A DNA stretch of 64,000 nt from assembly GCA_041393535.1 (NCBI GenBank), contig JAWKJY010000011.1, positions 59,245 through 123,244 on the forward strand, read 5' to 3'. The notes beneath the pieces were generated by a model that was not told the origin of the DNA, did no database searches, and saw nothing but the letters and a program-made list of their open reading frames with translations. Position numbers and translations under genes: made by a program. Position 1 is the stretch's first letter, and each line of letters begins with the position of its first letter. Source of the DNA: JAWKJY01 sp041393535. Lineage in GTDB: Bacteria; Actinomycetota; Thermoleophilia; Gaiellales; Gaiellaceae. This document shows positions 39,733 through 50,637 of this stretch, piece after piece.

Positions 39733-39779
39733 ACTGGTCGTGTGGTCGACCGACGCACCACGGGGGAGGGGGCGTCGAC

Positions 39780-41231
39780 GTGGAGGTGACGCTGCCGTCG
39801 CGTCCGCTGGCGGAGCCGGTGGACGGCGGCGGGTTCGACCTCCTCGTCGCGTATGCCAACAGACTGCCCGTCACCCGCGTCCGCGGGGAGTGGCGCGGCT
39901 CGGCGGGCGGCCTCGTCACGGCGCTGCGCCCGGCGCTCGAGTCGCGCCCGAGCGCGTGGGTCGGCTGGGACGGCGGCGCCACGGAGCCGCTGCCGCGCAA
40001 CCTGCCGGGGCTCGACGTGGAGCTCGCGCCCGTGCCGCTCGCCCGGGGCGAGGTCGAGGACTACTACCACGGCTTCTCGAACTCGACGCTCTGGCCCCTG
40101 CTGCACGGCCTCGTCGACCACGTGAAGATGGAGCGTCGCTGGTGGCGCACCTACGTCGACGTGAACGAGCGCTTCGCGCGCCACGGCGCCGCGCTCGGGC
40201 CGGGCGTCGAGACGGCGCACTGGGTGCACGACTACCAGCTGATGCTCGTTCCCCGGGCGCTGCGCGCGCTCGATCCGGCGCGCCGGATCGGCTTCTTCCT
40301 GCACGTGCCCTTCCCCGCGCCCGAGCTGTTCGCGCGCCTGCCCTGGCGCGGCCAGCTGCTCGACGGCCTGCTCGGCGCGGATGTCGTCGCCTTCCAGACG
40401 GAGGAGTACCGCGACAACTTCGTGCGCACCTGCGTGCGGCTGCGGGCCGACGCCGAGGCGGACGGCACCGCCGTGCTGCTCGGCGACGGCCGGCGCGTGC
40501 GCACGGAGACGCATCCGATCTCGATCGACGTCGAGTCGTTCGCGACCCGGGCCGCCGCGCCGGAGACGCAGCGCGTCCTCTCCCGCCTGCAGCGGCAGTT
40601 CGCCGGGCGGCGCGTCCTGCTCGGCGTCGACCGGCTCGACTACACGAAGGGGATCCTCGAGCGGCTACGCGCGATCGAGCTGCTGCTCGACCAGCGGCGC
40701 GAGCTGCGCGGGCGGGTCGCGTTCGTCCAGGTGGCCGTCCCGAGCCGCGGCGACGTGCGCGAATACCGCGAGCTGCGACGGCAGGCGGAGGAGCTGGTCG
40801 GCCGGATCAACGGCCGCTTCACCGACCCCGGCGAGGACGTGCCCGTCCACTACCTCTACCGCGGCATCCCGGCCGAGCGGCTGCTCGCGTACTACCGGCT
40901 CGCGGACGTCTGCCTCGTCACCCCGCTGCGGGACGGGATGAACCTCGTGGCGAAGGAGTTCGTCGTCGCCCAGGAGGCGGGCGGCTCGGCCGGGGCGCTC
41001 GTCCTCTCCGAGTTCGCCGGCGCGTCGGCGCAGCTGCCCGAGGCGCTGCCGTGCAACCCGTTCGACGTGGTCGGCCTCGCCGGCGCGATCGAGCTCGCGC
41101 TCGAGCTGCCGACCGAGGAGCGCCGCACGCGGATCGAGCGCATGGCCGCGCGCGTGCGCGGGCACGACGTCTACCGCTGGGCCGAGAGCGAGCTCGACGC
41201 GCTGCGCGACGTCCCCGTCGCGGCGCGCTAG
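39780..41231 (+). CDS. otsA: Trehalose-6-phosphate synthase (GT20)
   Basis: 483 residues from GTG 39780. It shows ANRLPVTR, GGLVTALRP, VHDYQLMLVPRALR, IGFFLHVPFPAPELF, GVDRLDYTKGI, VCLVTPLRDGMNLVAKEFV and VLSEFAGASAQL. It makes trehalose 6-phosphate from UDP- (or ADP-/GDP-) glucose and glucose 6-phosphate. No OtsB-type phosphatase gene is adjacent in the window. This is one of four trehalose-related routes encoded here. Confidence 0.94.
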   Translation: MEVTLPSRPLAEPVDGGGFDLLVAYANRLPVTRVRGEWRGSAGGLVTALRPALESRPSAWVGWDGGATEPLPRNLPGLDVELAPVPLARGEVEDYYHGFSNSTLWPLLHGLVDHVKMERRWWRTYVDVNERFARHGAALGPGVETAHWVHDYQLMLVPRALRALDPARRIGFFLHVPFPAPELFARLPWRGQLLDGLLGADVVAFQTEEYRDNFVRTCVRLRADAEADGTAVLLGDGRRVRTETHPISIDVESFATRAAAPETQRVLSRLQRQFAGRRVLLGVDRLDYTKGILERLRAIELLLDQRRELRGRVAFVQVAVPSRGDVREYRELRRQAEELVGRINGRFTDPGEDVPVHYLYRGIPAERLLAYYRLADVCLVTPLRDGMNLVAKEFVVAQEAGGSAGALVLSEFAGASAQLPEALPCNPFDVVGLAGAIELALELPTEERRTRIERMAARVRGHDVYRWAESELDALRDVPVAAR

Positions 41232-42440
41232 CTACCCCGCGCCGAACAGCCGCCGGCTCGCGCGCCGCGCGCCCTCGGCGAGCACGTCGAGCTTCGTCCA
41301 GGCGACGTCCTCGGCGACCATCACGTAGCCCGCGAACGTGCTGAAGCCGCAGTCGGGAGCGGCGAGGACGCGCGTCGGGTCGCCGACCGCCTCGGCGAAC
41401 TGGACGATCCGGTCGGCGACGACCTCGGGGTGCTCGGTGTAGTTCGTCGTCACGTCGATCACGCCCGCGACGAGCGCCATCCCGTCCGGCAGCGGGTGGC
41501 GGCGGAACGCCTTGTGGTCGTGCTGGTGCTGGTGGTTGCCGCCCGCGACGTAGAGGGCCCCGACGTTCGCGCGGTAGAGCAGCGGCAGCACCTCCTCGAG
41601 CGGCACGTCGTGCGTGTGCGGGCCGTCGTAGTTGCCCCAGCAGACGTGCAGCCGGACGCGCTCGGGTGGCACGTCCCGGCAGGCGCGGTTGATCGCCTCC
41701 ACGTGGAGCTCGACCCGCGCGAGGAACTCGTCGAGCGGCCGGTCCTGGAACATGATCTCCCGCTCCATCGCGAGGTCGGGCGCGTCGAGCTGGAGCACGT
41801 GGCCGGCGCCGACGATCAGGTCGTACTCGCGCTTCAGCTGCTCGGCCAGGTCGAGCACGTACGCCCGGTCGTCCGCGTACGCGGGGTTGTCGTCCGTGCG
41901 GATCAGCGTCGTCGAGACGATCCCGGGCGTCGCCGCGCTGACGAACGTCTCGGCGAACGACGCGCCGCTCGCGGCGAGCGCGTCGGCGAAGAGGGCGAGC
42001 TCCTCCCTGGCGGCGGTCAGCTCCGGGTCGTAGACGACGCGGTCGACGGCCGCCGGCGCGTCGTAGAGCGTCGCCGTCTCCGTCATGTCCTTGTCCTCGT
42101 CGACGACGCGCGACGAGCCGGCCTTGAGCGCGGCCCAGCCGGGGTAGCGGTGGAAGTCCGCGAGCGTGCCGCGCGAGGAGACGCCGCCGAACCCCGCCAT
42201 GCGGTCCTTGACGTAGAACGAGAAGCCGATCCGCGGCAGCTCGCCGTCGCTCGGCACGTCGATCCCCGCCGCCCGCTGGCGGCGGAGGATGCCGACGAGG
42301 TCGTCGGCGACCCGCCGGCGAAACGCGTCCCGGTCGACGTCGCGCCCCTCGTTCAGGTCGACGAGCAGGCGCAGCAGCTCCTGGCTGCGCGGGAGGCTCC
42401 CCGCGTGCGTCGTGACGATCCGCTCCTCGCTGCGCAGCAC
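41232..42440 (-). CDS. Cobalamin-independent methionine synthase (MetE C-terminal domain) family protein
   Basis: 402 residues from GTG 42440. It starts RSEERIVTTHAGSLPRSQELL, the usual beginning of the short MetE-like group in soil bacteria. Zinc-site type residues lie in LHVCWGNYDGPHTHD and LAAPDCGFSTF. Short MetE-like proteins lack the N-terminal half of true MetE and may use non-folate methyl donors; the substrate is unknown. Convergent with otsA, stops joined as TAGCTA. Confidence 0.87.
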   Translation of the reverse strand: MLRSEERIVTTHAGSLPRSQELLRLLVDLNEGRDVDRDAFRRRVADDLVGILRRQRAAGIDVPSDGELPRIGFSFYVKDRMAGFGGVSSRGTLADFHRYPGWAALKAGSSRVVDEDKDMTETATLYDAPAAVDRVVYDPELTAAREELALFADALAASGASFAETFVSAATPGIVSTTLIRTDDNPAYADDRAYVLDLAEQLKREYDLIVGAGHVLQLDAPDLAMEREIMFQDRPLDEFLARVELHVEAINRACRDVPPERVRLHVCWGNYDGPHTHDVPLEEVLPLLYRANVGALYVAGGNHQHQHDHKAFRRHPLPDGMALVAGVIDVTTNYTEHPEVVADRIVQFAEAVGDPTRVLAAPDCGFSTFAGYVMVAEDVAWTKLDVLAEGARRASRRLFGAG

Positions 42441-42493
42441 CCCTGGCCTCCCCCGTCGTGGTCGGCCGATCCTAGACCGCCCCGGCGGGCCGC

Positions 42494-44530
42494 TCAACCG
42501 AGGCGCTCGAGCACGCGGCCCGGCGGCCCGCCGGGCACGAGCGGGAGCGCTGGCCCCGGCTCGACCACGTCGCCCGTCAGGACGTCGCGCCACGTCCCGG
42601 CCGGCCGCCCGCCGAGCGGGACGACCGTCGCGTCCGGGTCGAGCGCGACCGCGACGAGGACGCCCTCGCCGCGACGGAAGGCGACCGCCCGCTCGCCGGC
42701 GTCGAGCGGCTCGTAGGCGCCGGCGCCGAGGTCGTCCGGCCGGCGGGCGCGCAGGGCGAGCAGCCGCTGGATCGTCGCGAGCTTCCACGTCGCGGGCGAC
42801 GGCTGGCCGCCCGCGAGGAGCGCGTCGAGGTCCCGCCGGCGGGCCGCCCAGTCGACCCGGCGGCGGTTGTCCGGGTCGACGAGGGCGAGCAGCTCGAGCT
42901 CGTCGCCCTGGTACACGTCGGGGACGCCGGGCATCGTCAGGCGCAGCACGAGCTGGGCGAGCGCGAGCGCGCGCCCCCGGCGGGCCAGCTCGCGCGCCAT
43001 CGGCTCGATCGCGTCACGGAGCTCCGGGTCGAGCACGAGCGCGCGGGCGACGGCCTCGACGGCGGCCTCGCGCCCCTCGTCCGGCTCGAGCCACGAGGTC
43101 GTGCGCTTCGCCTCGCGCAGGGCCTTCTCGACGTGCTGGTCGAGCCGCTCGGGCTCGATCGGCCAGGCCCCGACGACGGTCTGGAGCAGCAGGTAGCGCT
43201 CGACGGGGTCGGGCGCGCCGCCGCGCGTGCGCCGCTCCGTCAGGTCCATGAGCTCGCGCGTCCAGGCGACCCAGCGCTCGCCGAGGCCGGCGATCGCGGC
43301 GAGGCGGGCGCGCACGTCGCCGGAGCGCTTCGTGTCGTGCGTCGTCGAGGCGAGCAGCTGACGGGGGAAGCGCGCGAGACGACGCGCGCTCGCCGCGTGG
43401 AACGCCGCGACGGGGAGCGAGAAGCGGCCGGGGTCGCCGCCGACCTCGTTCAGCGCGAGCAGGCGCAGGTAGCGGTAGAACGCGGTGTCCTCGACGCCCT
43501 TCGCCATCACTGCGCCCGTCGTCTGCTGGAAGCGCGTGACGAACGCCGCCGGAACGGGGCGCTCGAGCAGGAGCGCGGCGGCGAGGTCGTCCGGCAGCGC
43601 CGCCTGGGCGATCGCGTCCCGGTCGGCCTGCTCGACCCGCCCCGACCAGGGCTCGACGTACGTGCGGTAGACCGGCAGCGACGCGAGCGCGTCGCCGAGG
43701 TCCCAGCGGCCGCGGTCCGTCTCGTCCAGCTCGCGCTCGAGCCGGTCGATCTCGGGCTGGAAGACGAGCCGGGCCTGCTCGAGCTTCGCCTCCGCCGCGA
43801 GCGTGCGGAACGGCCGCGGGTCGCCGGAGACCTCCACCCAGAGCGCCGAGAGCGGCTCCTCCCCGGCCGGGTCGACGCACAGCGCCGTCAGGTCGCTCGC
43901 CGCCTCGTAGCCGGTCGTCCCCTCGACCGGCCAGTCGCGCAGCTCCTCGCCCGGCTCGAGGATCTTCTCGACCCAGACGTGCGGCACGCCCGCCTCGCGC
44001 AGGCGCTCGAGGTAGCCGCGCGGGTCGGCGAGCCCGTCGGGGTGGTCGATCCGCAGCCCGTCGACGAGCCCGTCGCCCACGAGGCGGAGGACGACCTCGT
44101 GCGTCCGCTCGAGGACGGCGGCGTCCTCGACGCGGACGCCCGCGAGCTCGTCGACGTCGAAGAAGCGCCGGTGCCGCCCGGTCGCGGGGTCGACGTCGAA
44201 CACGCGCGCCCGCTCGCGCTCGTCCGCCCAGAGCGGCGTCTCGTCGCAGGCCGCCATGTGGTTCGGCACGACGTCGAGGACGACGCCGAGGCCGGCGCCG
44301 CAGAGGCGGCGCAGCTCCTCCCCCCCGCCCAGCTCCGCGGAGACGCGCGTCGGGTCGGTCACGTCGTAGCCGTGCGTCGAGCCCGGCCGCGCCTGGAGCG
44401 ACGGCGAGAGGTAGAGGTGGCTGATCCCGAGGTCGGCGAGGTACGGGACGAGCGCGCGCGCCTCCTGGAAGCCGAGGCCCGGGCCGAGCTGCAGCCGGTA
44501 GGTCGCCCGGACGGGCCGCGGCGCGCTCAT
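42494..44530 (-). CDS. treY: Maltooligosyl trehalose synthase
   Basis: 678 residues from ATG 44530, overlapping the glgX stop (ATGA). It begins ATYRLQLGPGLGFQEARALVPYLADLGISHLYLSPSLQARPGSTHGYDVTDP. Catalytic regions are GLRIDHPDGLADP (Asp), WVEKILEPGE (Glu) and STTHDTKRSGDVRARL. It converts the reducing end of maltodextrins to a terminal trehalose unit, which TreZ releases. Third gene of treZ-glgX-treY. Confidence 0.95.
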   Translation of the reverse strand: MSAPRPVRATYRLQLGPGLGFQEARALVPYLADLGISHLYLSPSLQARPGSTHGYDVTDPTRVSAELGGGEELRRLCGAGLGVVLDVVPNHMAACDETPLWADERERARVFDVDPATGRHRRFFDVDELAGVRVEDAAVLERTHEVVLRLVGDGLVDGLRIDHPDGLADPRGYLERLREAGVPHVWVEKILEPGEELRDWPVEGTTGYEAASDLTALCVDPAGEEPLSALWVEVSGDPRPFRTLAAEAKLEQARLVFQPEIDRLERELDETDRGRWDLGDALASLPVYRTYVEPWSGRVEQADRDAIAQAALPDDLAAALLLERPVPAAFVTRFQQTTGAVMAKGVEDTAFYRYLRLLALNEVGGDPGRFSLPVAAFHAASARRLARFPRQLLASTTHDTKRSGDVRARLAAIAGLGERWVAWTRELMDLTERRTRGGAPDPVERYLLLQTVVGAWPIEPERLDQHVEKALREAKRTTSWLEPDEGREAAVEAVARALVLDPELRDAIEPMARELARRGRALALAQLVLRLTMPGVPDVYQGDELELLALVDPDNRRRVDWAARRRDLDALLAGGQPSPATWKLATIQRLLALRARRPDDLGAGAYEPLDAGERAVAFRRGEGVLVAVALDPDATVVPLGGRPAGTWRDVLTGDVVEPGPALPLVPGGPPGRVLERLG

Positions 44531-46634
44531 CGCACGCGGCGCAGGAGCACGAGCGAGCGCGACTCGAGCTCCACCCGGCCGCGGCACGGGAACGAGCCGG
44601 AGGCGTGCGGATCGGCCGTCGAGAGGACGAGCTCCCACTCCCGTCCGAAGCGCGCCGGCGGCAGGGTGAACGCGACCGGCTCGTGGTGCGCGCTGACGAG
44701 CACGAGGAACGAGTCGTCGCGCGTCTGCTCACCGTGCGGGGTGCGCGCCCGGATCTCCTCGCCGTTGAGGAACACGCCGAGCGTGCAGCGCTCCTCCTCC
44801 CAGTTGCGGCGCGTCATCCGCCTCCCGTCGCCGCGAAACCACCACACGTCGGGGAGGCCGGAGCCCATCGTCGACGCGCCGGCGAGGAACGTCGCCCGGT
44901 GGAACACCGGGTGCGCCCGGCGAAGCGCGACGAGCCGACGGACGAACTCGCTCCGCGCCTCGCGCGGCCCGTCGAGCTCCCAGTCGAACCACGACAGCTC
45001 GGTGTCCTGGCAGTAGCCGTTGTTGTTGCCGTGCTGCGTGCGGCCGAGCTCGTCGCCGCCGAGCAGCATCGGCACTCCCTGCGAGAGCAGCAGCGTCGCG
45101 AGGAAGTTCCGGGCCTGGCGCTCCCGCAGCGAGACGATGCCGGGGTCGTCCGTCGGCCCCTCGACGCCGCAGTTCCAGCTGCGGTTGTCGTCGGTGCCGT
45201 CGCGGTTGCCCTCGAGGTTCGCCTCGTTGTGCTTCTCGTTGTACGCGACGAGGTCGGCGAGCGTGAACCCGTCGTGCGCGGTGACGAAGTTGATCGAGGC
45301 GAACGGGTGGCGGCCGTCGCCCTCGTACAGGTCGCTCGAGCCGGTGAAGCGGCTCGCGAACTCGGCCACCGTGCCCTCGCCGCGCCAGAAGTCGCGGATC
45401 GTGTCGCGGTAGATGCCGTTCCACTCGGCCCAGAGGACCGGGAAGTTGCCGACCTGGTAGCCGCCCGGGCCGACGTCCCAGGGCTCGGCGATCAGCTTCA
45501 CCTGCGAGAGCACCGGGTCCTGGTGGATCGTGTCGAAGAATGCCGAGAGGCGGTCGACGTCGTAGAACTCTCGGGCGAGCGCGGAGGCGAGGTCGAAGCG
45601 GAAGCCGTCGACGCCCAGCTCGACGTGCCAGTAGCGCAGCGAGTCCATGATCAGCCGCAGCACGCTCGGGTGCACCGGGTTGAGGCTGTTTCCCGTCCCG
45701 GTGAAGTCCATGTAGAAGCGCGGCTCGTCGGGAACGAGCCGGTAGTAGGCGCGGTTGTCGACGCCCTTGAAGCAGAGCATCGGGCCGAGGTGGTTCCCCT
45801 CGGCCGTGTGGTTGTAGACGACGTCGAGGATCACCTCGATCCCCGCGCGGTGGAGGGCCTTCACCATCCCCTTGAACTCCCGCACCTGCTCGCCGCGCGA
45901 GCCCGTCGCGGCGTAGGCCGCGTGCGGCGCGAGGTACCCGATCGACGAGTAGCCCCAGTAGTTCGAGAGGCCACGCTGGACGAGCTCGTGCTCGTCGACG
46001 AAGTGGTGCACGGGCAGGAGCTCGACCGCCGTGATCCCGAGCGACCTCAGGTAGCCGATCGCCTCGTCCGAGGCGAGGCCCGCGTAGGTGCCGCGCAGGT
46101 GGTCGGGCAGGTCCGGGAAGCGCTGCGTGAAGCCCTTCACGTGCAGCTCGTAGATCACGGTCTCGCGCCACGGGATCCCCGGCCGGCCCACGCCCTCCCA
46201 GTCGAACGACGGGTCGGTCACGACGCAGCGCGGCATCGCCGGCGCGCTGTCCTCGTCGTCGCGCTCGAGGTCGGCGTCGTCGCCCCCGGGACGTACGGGA
46301 GCACGCTCGCGGCGTCCCAGCGGACGGGCCCCTCGATCGCCTTCGCGTACGGGTCGAGCAGCAGCTTCGCCGGGTTGAAGCGGTCGCCCGCCGCGGGGTC
46401 GTACGGGCCGTGGACGCGGTAGCCGTAGCGCTGGCCCGGGCCGACCCCGGGGACGTAGCAGTGCCAGTGGTGGGTCGTCTGGTCGACGACGTCGATGCGC
46501 GTCTCGACGCCGTCCTCGTCGTAGAGGCAGAGCTCGACGCGCTCGGCGTTCTCGGAGAACAGCGCGAAGTTCGTCCCCGCGCCGTCCCAGGTCGGGCCGA
46601 GCGGGAAGGGCCGTCCGGGCCAGACCTCGGTCAT
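44527..46634 (-). CDS. glgX: Glycogen debranching enzyme (one frameshift)
   Basis: About 702 residues after repair of one frameshift. ATG 46634 overlaps the treZ stop. The N-terminal CBM48 part (PGRPFPLGPTWDGAGTNFALFSENAERVELCLYD) is in one frame up to VLPYVPG near 46285. The rest (DDADLERDDED...GFTQRFPDLP, GVDGFRFDLASALAREF, IAEPWDVG, AHDGFTLADL) is in another. One extra G in the G run at about 46283-46289 joins them, so a sequencing deletion is likely. It removes alpha-1,6 branches and feeds linear maltodextrin to TreY. Confidence 0.93.
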
Positions 46635-48251
46635 CGGTGTCGGATCCTCCCCTCGAAGGGCCGGAGCGTCTCGCCGCCCACCGCCTGCTCGCGATCGGCG
46701 AGGTTCGCGAGCACCTCGACGCCCCCGCGCCGCAGGACGAGCCAGCGCTCGTCCTCGGCCAGGTCGACCGAGGCGGGGGCGTCGCCGAGCCGGCGGCGCA
46801 GCGCGAGCAGGTCGCGGTAGAGGGCGCGCAGGGCCGGGTCGCCGGCCGCACGGTCGAGCCGCGACGCGAGGAACGTCTCCTCGGCCTGCGGGTCGGGCAC
46901 GTCCTCGGCGCGGAACCCGGCGAAGCCGGCGAACTCGCGGCGGCGCCCCTCCCGGGTCGCATCGGCGATGAAGGGGTCGTCGTGATCGGTGAAGAAGCGG
47001 AACGGCCGCCGCTCGCCGTGCTCCTCGCCCATGAAGAGCAGGGGCGTCCCGGGGGCGAGCAGCGTCAGCATCGCGGCGAGCCGGCGGCTCCCGGGCGGTG
47101 GCCGGTCGCCGAGCGCCCGGTTGCCGACCTGGTCGTGGTTCTGCGTGCAGACGACCAGCCGCCGCCCCTCCGGCCGGGTCAGCGCCGCGGCGACGTCCGC
47201 GACGCGGCCGTAGTCGGCGTAGTAGCCCTCGCGCTCGCCCGTCAGCAGCACGTGCAGCGCGTGGTGCAGCTCGTCCGCCCACTGGGCGTCGTGCCCCCAG
47301 TCACGCAGCGGGCGCAGGTCGCCGGTCTCCATCTCCGAGATCACGAGCGTCCCCGGGCGCTCGGCGCGCACGCGGTCGGCGAGCTCGGCGAGGACGTGCC
47401 GCGGCGAGTCGTCCTCGATCGCGTGGACGGCGTCGAGCCGCAGGCCGTCGACGTGGAAGTCGCGCACCCACTGGCACGCGTTCTGGATCGCCCACTCCCG
47501 CACGCCGGCCGCGTCCTCGCCGTCGTAGTCGAGCCCTGGCCCCAGAGCGTCTCGTGCCGGTCGGTCAGGTACGGGCCGAACGCGAGCAGCCGCCGTTGCC
47601 CGGGCCGAGGTGGTTGTAGACGACGTCGAGGACGACGCCGAGCCCGGCCGCGTGCGCGGCGTCGACGAGGCGAGCGAGCCCGTGCGGGCCGCCGTACGCC
47701 TCGTGCGCGGCCCAGGTGTAGAGGCCGTCGTAGCCCCAGCCGCGCCGACCGGGGAACGTTGCGACGGGCATCAGCTCGATCGCGGTGACGCCGAGCTCCG
47801 CGAGCGCGTCGAGGTGGCGCACGACCCCGTCGAAGGTGCCCGCCTCGTCGAACGTCCCGACGTGCAGCTCGTACAGGACGAGGTCGTCGAGCGAGACGCC
47901 GCGCCAGCCCTCGTCCGTCCAGCGGAACGCGCCTGGATCGAGCACGCGCGAGGGGCCGCGAACGCCCCGCGGCTGCCAGCGCGAGCAGGGGTCTGGCAGC
48001 GGCTCGTCGTCGACCACGAGCACGTAGTCGTCACCCGCCGCGCCCCGGGCGACGCCCGTCCAGACGCCGTCCGCGCCGGACGCGAGGGGCGTCGTCCGGC
48101 CGCCGAGGTCGAGGGCGACCACCGCCGCGGACGGCGCCCAGACGCGCGCCTCGACACGTCCGCCCCCGACCGGGAGCACGCCGAGGAGCGGGAGTCGCCG
48201 CTCGTCGCAGGCCCGCCGGGTCGCGTCCCGGCTGGTCGTCCCCCGCGCCAC
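46631..48251 (-). CDS. treZ: Maltooligosyl trehalose trehalohydrolase (two frameshifts)
   Basis: The N-terminal half from GTG 48251 (RVEARVWAPSAAVVALDLGG, ELHVGTFDEAGTFDGV, GWGYDGLYTWAAHEAYGGP, VVYNHLGPGN) and the C-terminal half (FHVDGLRLDAVHAI, QNHDQVGNRALGDR, LLFMGEEHGE) are clear. Between them LLAFGPYLTDRHETLW is in a third frame, so two indels lie between about 47535 and 47600. TreZ releases free trehalose. The promoter at 48262-48288 is a good stress-type site. It heads treZ-glgX-treY. Confidence 0.92.
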
Positions 48252-48261
48252 GGACGGACAG

Positions 48262-48288
48262 GTACCCGCCCTCCGGGGATTCGCAAAC
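48262..48288 (-). promoter_or_regulatory. SigB/SigF-type promoter of treZ-glgX-treY
   Basis: GTTTGC, 15 nt, GGGTAC on the minus strand, 10 nt before GTG 48251. A hairpin CCGTGCC / GGCACGG (48301-48322) lies just upstream. Confidence 0.75.
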
Positions 48289-48447
48289 CTGAAGCGGGGC
48301 CCGTGCCGGGCAGGTGGCACGGACCCCACACGAGACCGAGCTGCCCTCCCGGCGCTGTCACGGTGGCAGCCGGCCGCAGCGACCCGCATCCGTGAACGGC
48401 CGCATTCTGCCCACCGGGCGAGCCCGGATGCAACCCGCGATCGTCCC

Positions 48448-50637
48448 TCAGCACGGCACGAGCCACAGGCCGGCGAGCGGCGGCAGCAGCACCGCGGCGC
48501 TCCACGACAGCCCGTCCCAGGGCACGGGCTCGGCCTCGACGCGCCCGAGGTTGCCGAGGCCGGAGCCGCCGTACTCGACCGCGTCCGTGTTGACGAGCTC
48601 CCGCCACGCGCCGGGCGCGGGCAGCCCGACGCGGTAGCCGATCCGCGGCACCGGCGAGAGGTTGACGAGGCAGCAGGCGACCCGCCCGTCCCGCGAGCGA
48701 CGCACGTACGCGAGCACGTTCTGTGGGGCGTCGTCGGCGACGAGCCACGCGAAGCCCGCCGGCTCGTCGTCGAGCTCCCACAGCGCCGGCTCCTCGCGGT
48801 AGCGGCGGTTCAGGTCGCCCACGAGCCGCTGCAGGCCCGCGTGCGCCGGGTCGGCGAGCAGCCCCCAGTCGAGCTCGCGGTCGGCGCTCCACTCGCGCTC
48901 CTGACCGAGCTCGCCGCCCATGAAGAGGAGCTTCCGCCCCGGATGGGCCCACATGTGCGCGTAGAGCGCCCGCAGGGTCGCGAGCCGCTGCCACGCGTCC
49001 CCGGGGGCCTTGCCGAGCAGCGACCCCTTGCCGTGGACGACCTCGTCGTGCGAGAGGGGCAGGACGAAGCGCTCCGACCACGCGTAGACGAGGCCGAACG
49101 TGAGGCGGTCGTGGTGCCACCGGCGGTGCACGGGATCGCGCCCGAGGTAGTCGAGCGTGTCGTGCATCCAGCCCATGTTCCACTTGAGGTCGAACCCGAG
49201 CCCGCCCTCGGCCGGCGGCCGCGTCACGCCCGGCCAGGCCGTCGACTCCTCCGCGACGAGCAGCGCGCCCGGCACGCGCGCGTGCACCGTCTCGGTCAGC
49301 TCGCGCAGGAACGAGATCGCCTCGAGGTTCTCGCGCCCGCCGTGGACGTTCGGCAGCCACTGACCCTCGCCGCGCGAGTAGTCCCGGTAGAGCATCGACG
49401 CGACCGCGTCGACCCGCAGGCCGTCCGCGTGGTACTCCTCGAGCCAGTGCAGCGCGCTCGCGACGAGGAAGTTGCGCACCTCGTTGCGGCCGAAGTTGAA
49501 GACGAGCGTCCCCCAGTCCGGGTGCTCGCCCTCCCGCGGGTCGACGTGCTCGTAGAGCGCCGACCCGTCGAAGCGGGCGAGCGCCCAGGCGTCGCGCGGG
49601 AAGTGCGCGGGGACCCAGTCGAGGATCACCCCGAGGCCGTGCTCGGCGTGCAGGCGGTCGACGAGCCAGCGCAGGTCGTCGGGCGAGCCGAGATCGGCGT
49701 AGGGGGCGAAGTACCCGGTCACCTGGTAGCCCCACGAGCCGGAGTACGGGTGGTGCTGCACCGGCAGGAGCTCGACGTGGGTGAAGCCGAGCTCGCGCAC
49801 GTAGGCGCCCAGCTCGTCCGCGAGCTCGCGGTAGCCGCGCGGCCGGCCGTCGGGCCCGCGCCGCCACGAGGGCAGGTGCGCCTCGTAGATCGCGAGCGGC
49901 GCGGCGCGCGGCCCGTCGGCCGCGCGCCCCGCGAGCCAGGCCTCGTCGCGCCAGGCGTGGCGGGAGCGGGTCACGACCGAGGCCGTCCCGGGCGACGGCT
50001 CGGCCTCCCAGGCGACGGGGTCGGCCTTCAGCAGCAGCGCCCCGTCGCGGGCGCGCAGCTCGAGCTTGTAGCGCGCGCCTTCCGCGGCCTCGGGCACGAA
50101 CAGCTCCCAGAGGCCGGCCCCGCCGAGCGTGCGCAGCGGGTGCACGCGCCCGTCCCAGCCGTTCCAGTCGCCGACGACGCTGACCGAGCGCGCCTCCGGC
50201 GCCCAGACGGCGAACGCGACTCCCTCGACGCCGTCCACCTCGCGCACGTGCGCGCCGAGCACGCGGCCGAGCTCCTCGTGGCGCCCCTCCGCGAGCAGGT
50301 GCAGGTCGAGCTCGCCGAGCGTCGGCAGGAAGGCATACGGGTCGCGGACGACGTGCTCGCCGGCCGGGAAGCGGAACGCGAGCCGGTACGAGACGGGCAG
50401 CGAGACCGCGTCGAGCGGCCCCTCGAAGAGGCCGTCGACATGGGCCGGGGCGAGCGGCGCGCGCCGGCCGTCGTCGAGCAGCGCCTCGACCCCGACCGCG
50501 CCCGGGCGGTACGCGCGGACGACGACGCCGCCGCCCTGGAGGTGCGCGCCGAGGAAGCGGTGGGGCTCCGGGTGGTCGCGCCGGGCGAGCAGCGCGGCGT
50601 CCGCCCGCGGGCCGGCTCCTTCCCGGAGCGCGGTCAT
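48448..50637 (-). CDS. glgB: 1,4-alpha-glucan branching enzyme
   Basis: 729 residues from ATG 50637, overlapping the maltokinase stop (ATGA). N-terminal CBM48-type domains (NPEPHRFLGAHL-like start, then VAFAVWAPEARSVSVVGDWNGWDGRVHPL) precede the barrel: GVILDWVPAHFP, DGLRVDAVASMLYRDYSR (Asp), LLVAEESTAWPGVT (Glu) and LPLSHDEVVHGKGSLL. It introduces alpha-1,6 branches. Last gene of glgE-treS-mak-glgB, the GlgE pathway order known from actinobacteria. Confidence 0.95.
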   Translation of the reverse strand: MTALREGAGPRADAALLARRDHPEPHRFLGAHLQGGGVVVRAYRPGAVGVEALLDDGRRAPLAPAHVDGLFEGPLDAVSLPVSYRLAFRFPAGEHVVRDPYAFLPTLGELDLHLLAEGRHEELGRVLGAHVREVDGVEGVAFAVWAPEARSVSVVGDWNGWDGRVHPLRTLGGAGLWELFVPEAAEGARYKLELRARDGALLLKADPVAWEAEPSPGTASVVTRSRHAWRDEAWLAGRAADGPRAAPLAIYEAHLPSWRRGPDGRPRGYRELADELGAYVRELGFTHVELLPVQHHPYSGSWGYQVTGYFAPYADLGSPDDLRWLVDRLHAEHGLGVILDWVPAHFPRDAWALARFDGSALYEHVDPREGEHPDWGTLVFNFGRNEVRNFLVASALHWLEEYHADGLRVDAVASMLYRDYSRGEGQWLPNVHGGRENLEAISFLRELTETVHARVPGALLVAEESTAWPGVTRPPAEGGLGFDLKWNMGWMHDTLDYLGRDPVHRRWHHDRLTFGLVYAWSERFVLPLSHDEVVHGKGSLLGKAPGDAWQRLATLRALYAHMWAHPGRKLLFMGGELGQEREWSADRELDWGLLADPAHAGLQRLVGDLNRRYREEPALWELDDEPAGFAWLVADDAPQNVLAYVRRSRDGRVACCLVNLSPVPRIGYRVGLPAPGAWRELVNTDAVEYGGSGLGNLGRVEAEPVPWDGLSWSAAVLLPPLAGLWLVPC

